Shown here one piece after another: positions 6,300-6,745 of a stretch of 6,745 nucleotides of DNA. The stretch lies in the NCBI GenBank assembly GCA_050955025.1, contig JBPBQX010000241.1:1-6745 (forward strand), in the 5' to 3' direction. The DNA comes from CAXSEF01 sp050955025. Its GTDB lineage: Bacteria > Pseudomonadota > Alphaproteobacteria > Acetobacterales > Acetobacteraceae. Made by a program: the position numbers and the translations under genes. Position 1 is the first letter of the stretch. The number at the start of each line of letters is the position of its first letter. Under the pieces are notes generated by a model. The model was not told where the DNA came from and did not search any database. It worked only from the letters and a program-made list of their open reading frames with translations.

Positions 6300-6745
6300 A
6301 TGGACGAGAGCAGGCGGCGCGTGATCGGGATCGGCGCGGCGATGGCGGGCGTGCTGGCCGCACGCGGCGCGGCGGCACAGTCGGCGGCGGGCGAGGCGGC
6401 ACCCGCCACGGCCGCGCCCGACGCGGCAAGGCAGGCGACCGCCCCGCCGGCGCTGCGCCTGCTCAGCTTCGCGGGCCCGGACGGCGCCCCGCGCCTGGGC
6501 GCGATCGGGGCGTCCGGCCGCGTGGTCGACCTCCGGGCCGCGTCCGGGGGCAGCGGGCCCGCCGACATGGTCGCGCTGATCGCCGGCGGCCCCGCGGCGC
6601 TGGCCGAGGCGCGGCGCCTAGCCGCGTCGCCGGGCGCCGACGCACCCGAGCCGGGCGCGCTGCGGCTGCTGGCGCCGATCGCGCCGCTCACCCGCAACGT
6701 CTACGCCGTGGGCTGGAACTACCTGGAGCACTTCGAGGAGGGCAA
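6300..6745 (+). CDS. Fumarylacetoacetate hydrolase family protein with Tat-type signal peptide, 5' part only
   Basis: The right edge cuts this gene after 148 complete codons. The N-terminus MDESRRRVIG fits the twin-arginine pattern S-R-R-x-hydrophobic-hydrophobic. A hydrophobic stretch (residues 8-21) and a signal-peptidase-like site AAA/Q after residue 26 follow. An Ala/Pro-rich linker runs from about 28 to 50. From about 52 the sequence reads like the N-terminal domain of FAH-family enzymes (LRLLSFAGPDGAPRLGAI, then GRVVDL). It ends with RNVYAVGWNYLEHFEEG, the family's entry motif (VGxNYxxH) with His144. The family cleaves or isomerises C-C bonds in beta-diketo acids during aromatic or sugar-acid breakdown. 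The metal-binding Glu/Asp residues would lie beyond the window, so activity and substrate cannot be judged. ATG 6300 is supported by AAGGGAG upstream. The gene is transcribed away from the pump operon, and no functional link to it is evident. Confidence 0.85.
   Translation, partial: MDESRRRVIGIGAAMAGVLAARGAAAQSAAGEAAPATAAPDAARQATAPPALRLLSFAGPDGAPRLGAIGASGRVVDLRAASGGSGPADMVALIAGGPAALAEARRLAASPGADAPEPGALRLLAPIAPLTRNVYAVGWNYLEHFEEG

Noticed and set aside
6178..6697. Minus-strand open frames opposite the FAH-family gene
   Set aside because: They are Ala/Arg/Pro-rich with no motif, while the plus-strand frame has a ribosome site, a signal peptide and the FAH-family motif.

Overview
This is a very GC-rich window of roughly 70% G+C by eye, with the codon use and protein families of a Gram-negative proteobacterium. 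The tripartite efflux genes, the Tat-type signal peptide and a hairpin-rich intergenic repeat resemble what I recall from Acetobacteraceae such as Roseomonas relatives. That lineage is an inference from memory and was not searched.

Most of the window (1-6030) is one minus-strand gene cluster encoding an RND-type tripartite efflux pump. In order of transcription it holds the inner-membrane permease of the AcrB/ACR_tran family (6030 to 2806, 1074 aa), the periplasmic adaptor or membrane-fusion protein (2654 to 1446, 402 aa), and a NodT/OprM-type outer-membrane lipoprotein channel. The channel gene starts near 1335 or 1356 and runs off the left edge. Together these would form a proton-driven export conduit across both membranes. 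No regulator gene is visible, so the substrate and inducer cannot be read from the window.

Both spacers inside this operon carry the same kind of small, GC-rich, hairpin-forming repeat with inverted ends containing GCAAGGCC / GGCCTTGC. One copy (2684-2794) fills most of the permease-adaptor spacer. The other (1293-1429) lies between adaptor and channel and runs into the 5' end of the channel gene. There it supplies the candidate start codons and part of the signal peptide. The stems differ between copies but stay paired, so the folded shape seems to matter more than the primary sequence.

A 269-base divergent intergenic region (6031-6299) separates the pump operon from a plus-strand gene that starts at 6300 and is cut by the right edge. 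That gene encodes a fumarylacetoacetate-hydrolase-family protein with an apparent twin-arginine signal peptide, which is unusual for a normally cytosolic family. The divergent region holds a TAACGTTA palindrome that could be an operator. I saw no tRNA, rRNA, CRISPR array, insertion sequence or phage feature. The main points for a second look are the repeat pair, the repeat-borne start of the channel gene, the exported FAH-family enzyme, and two sequence features of the permease.
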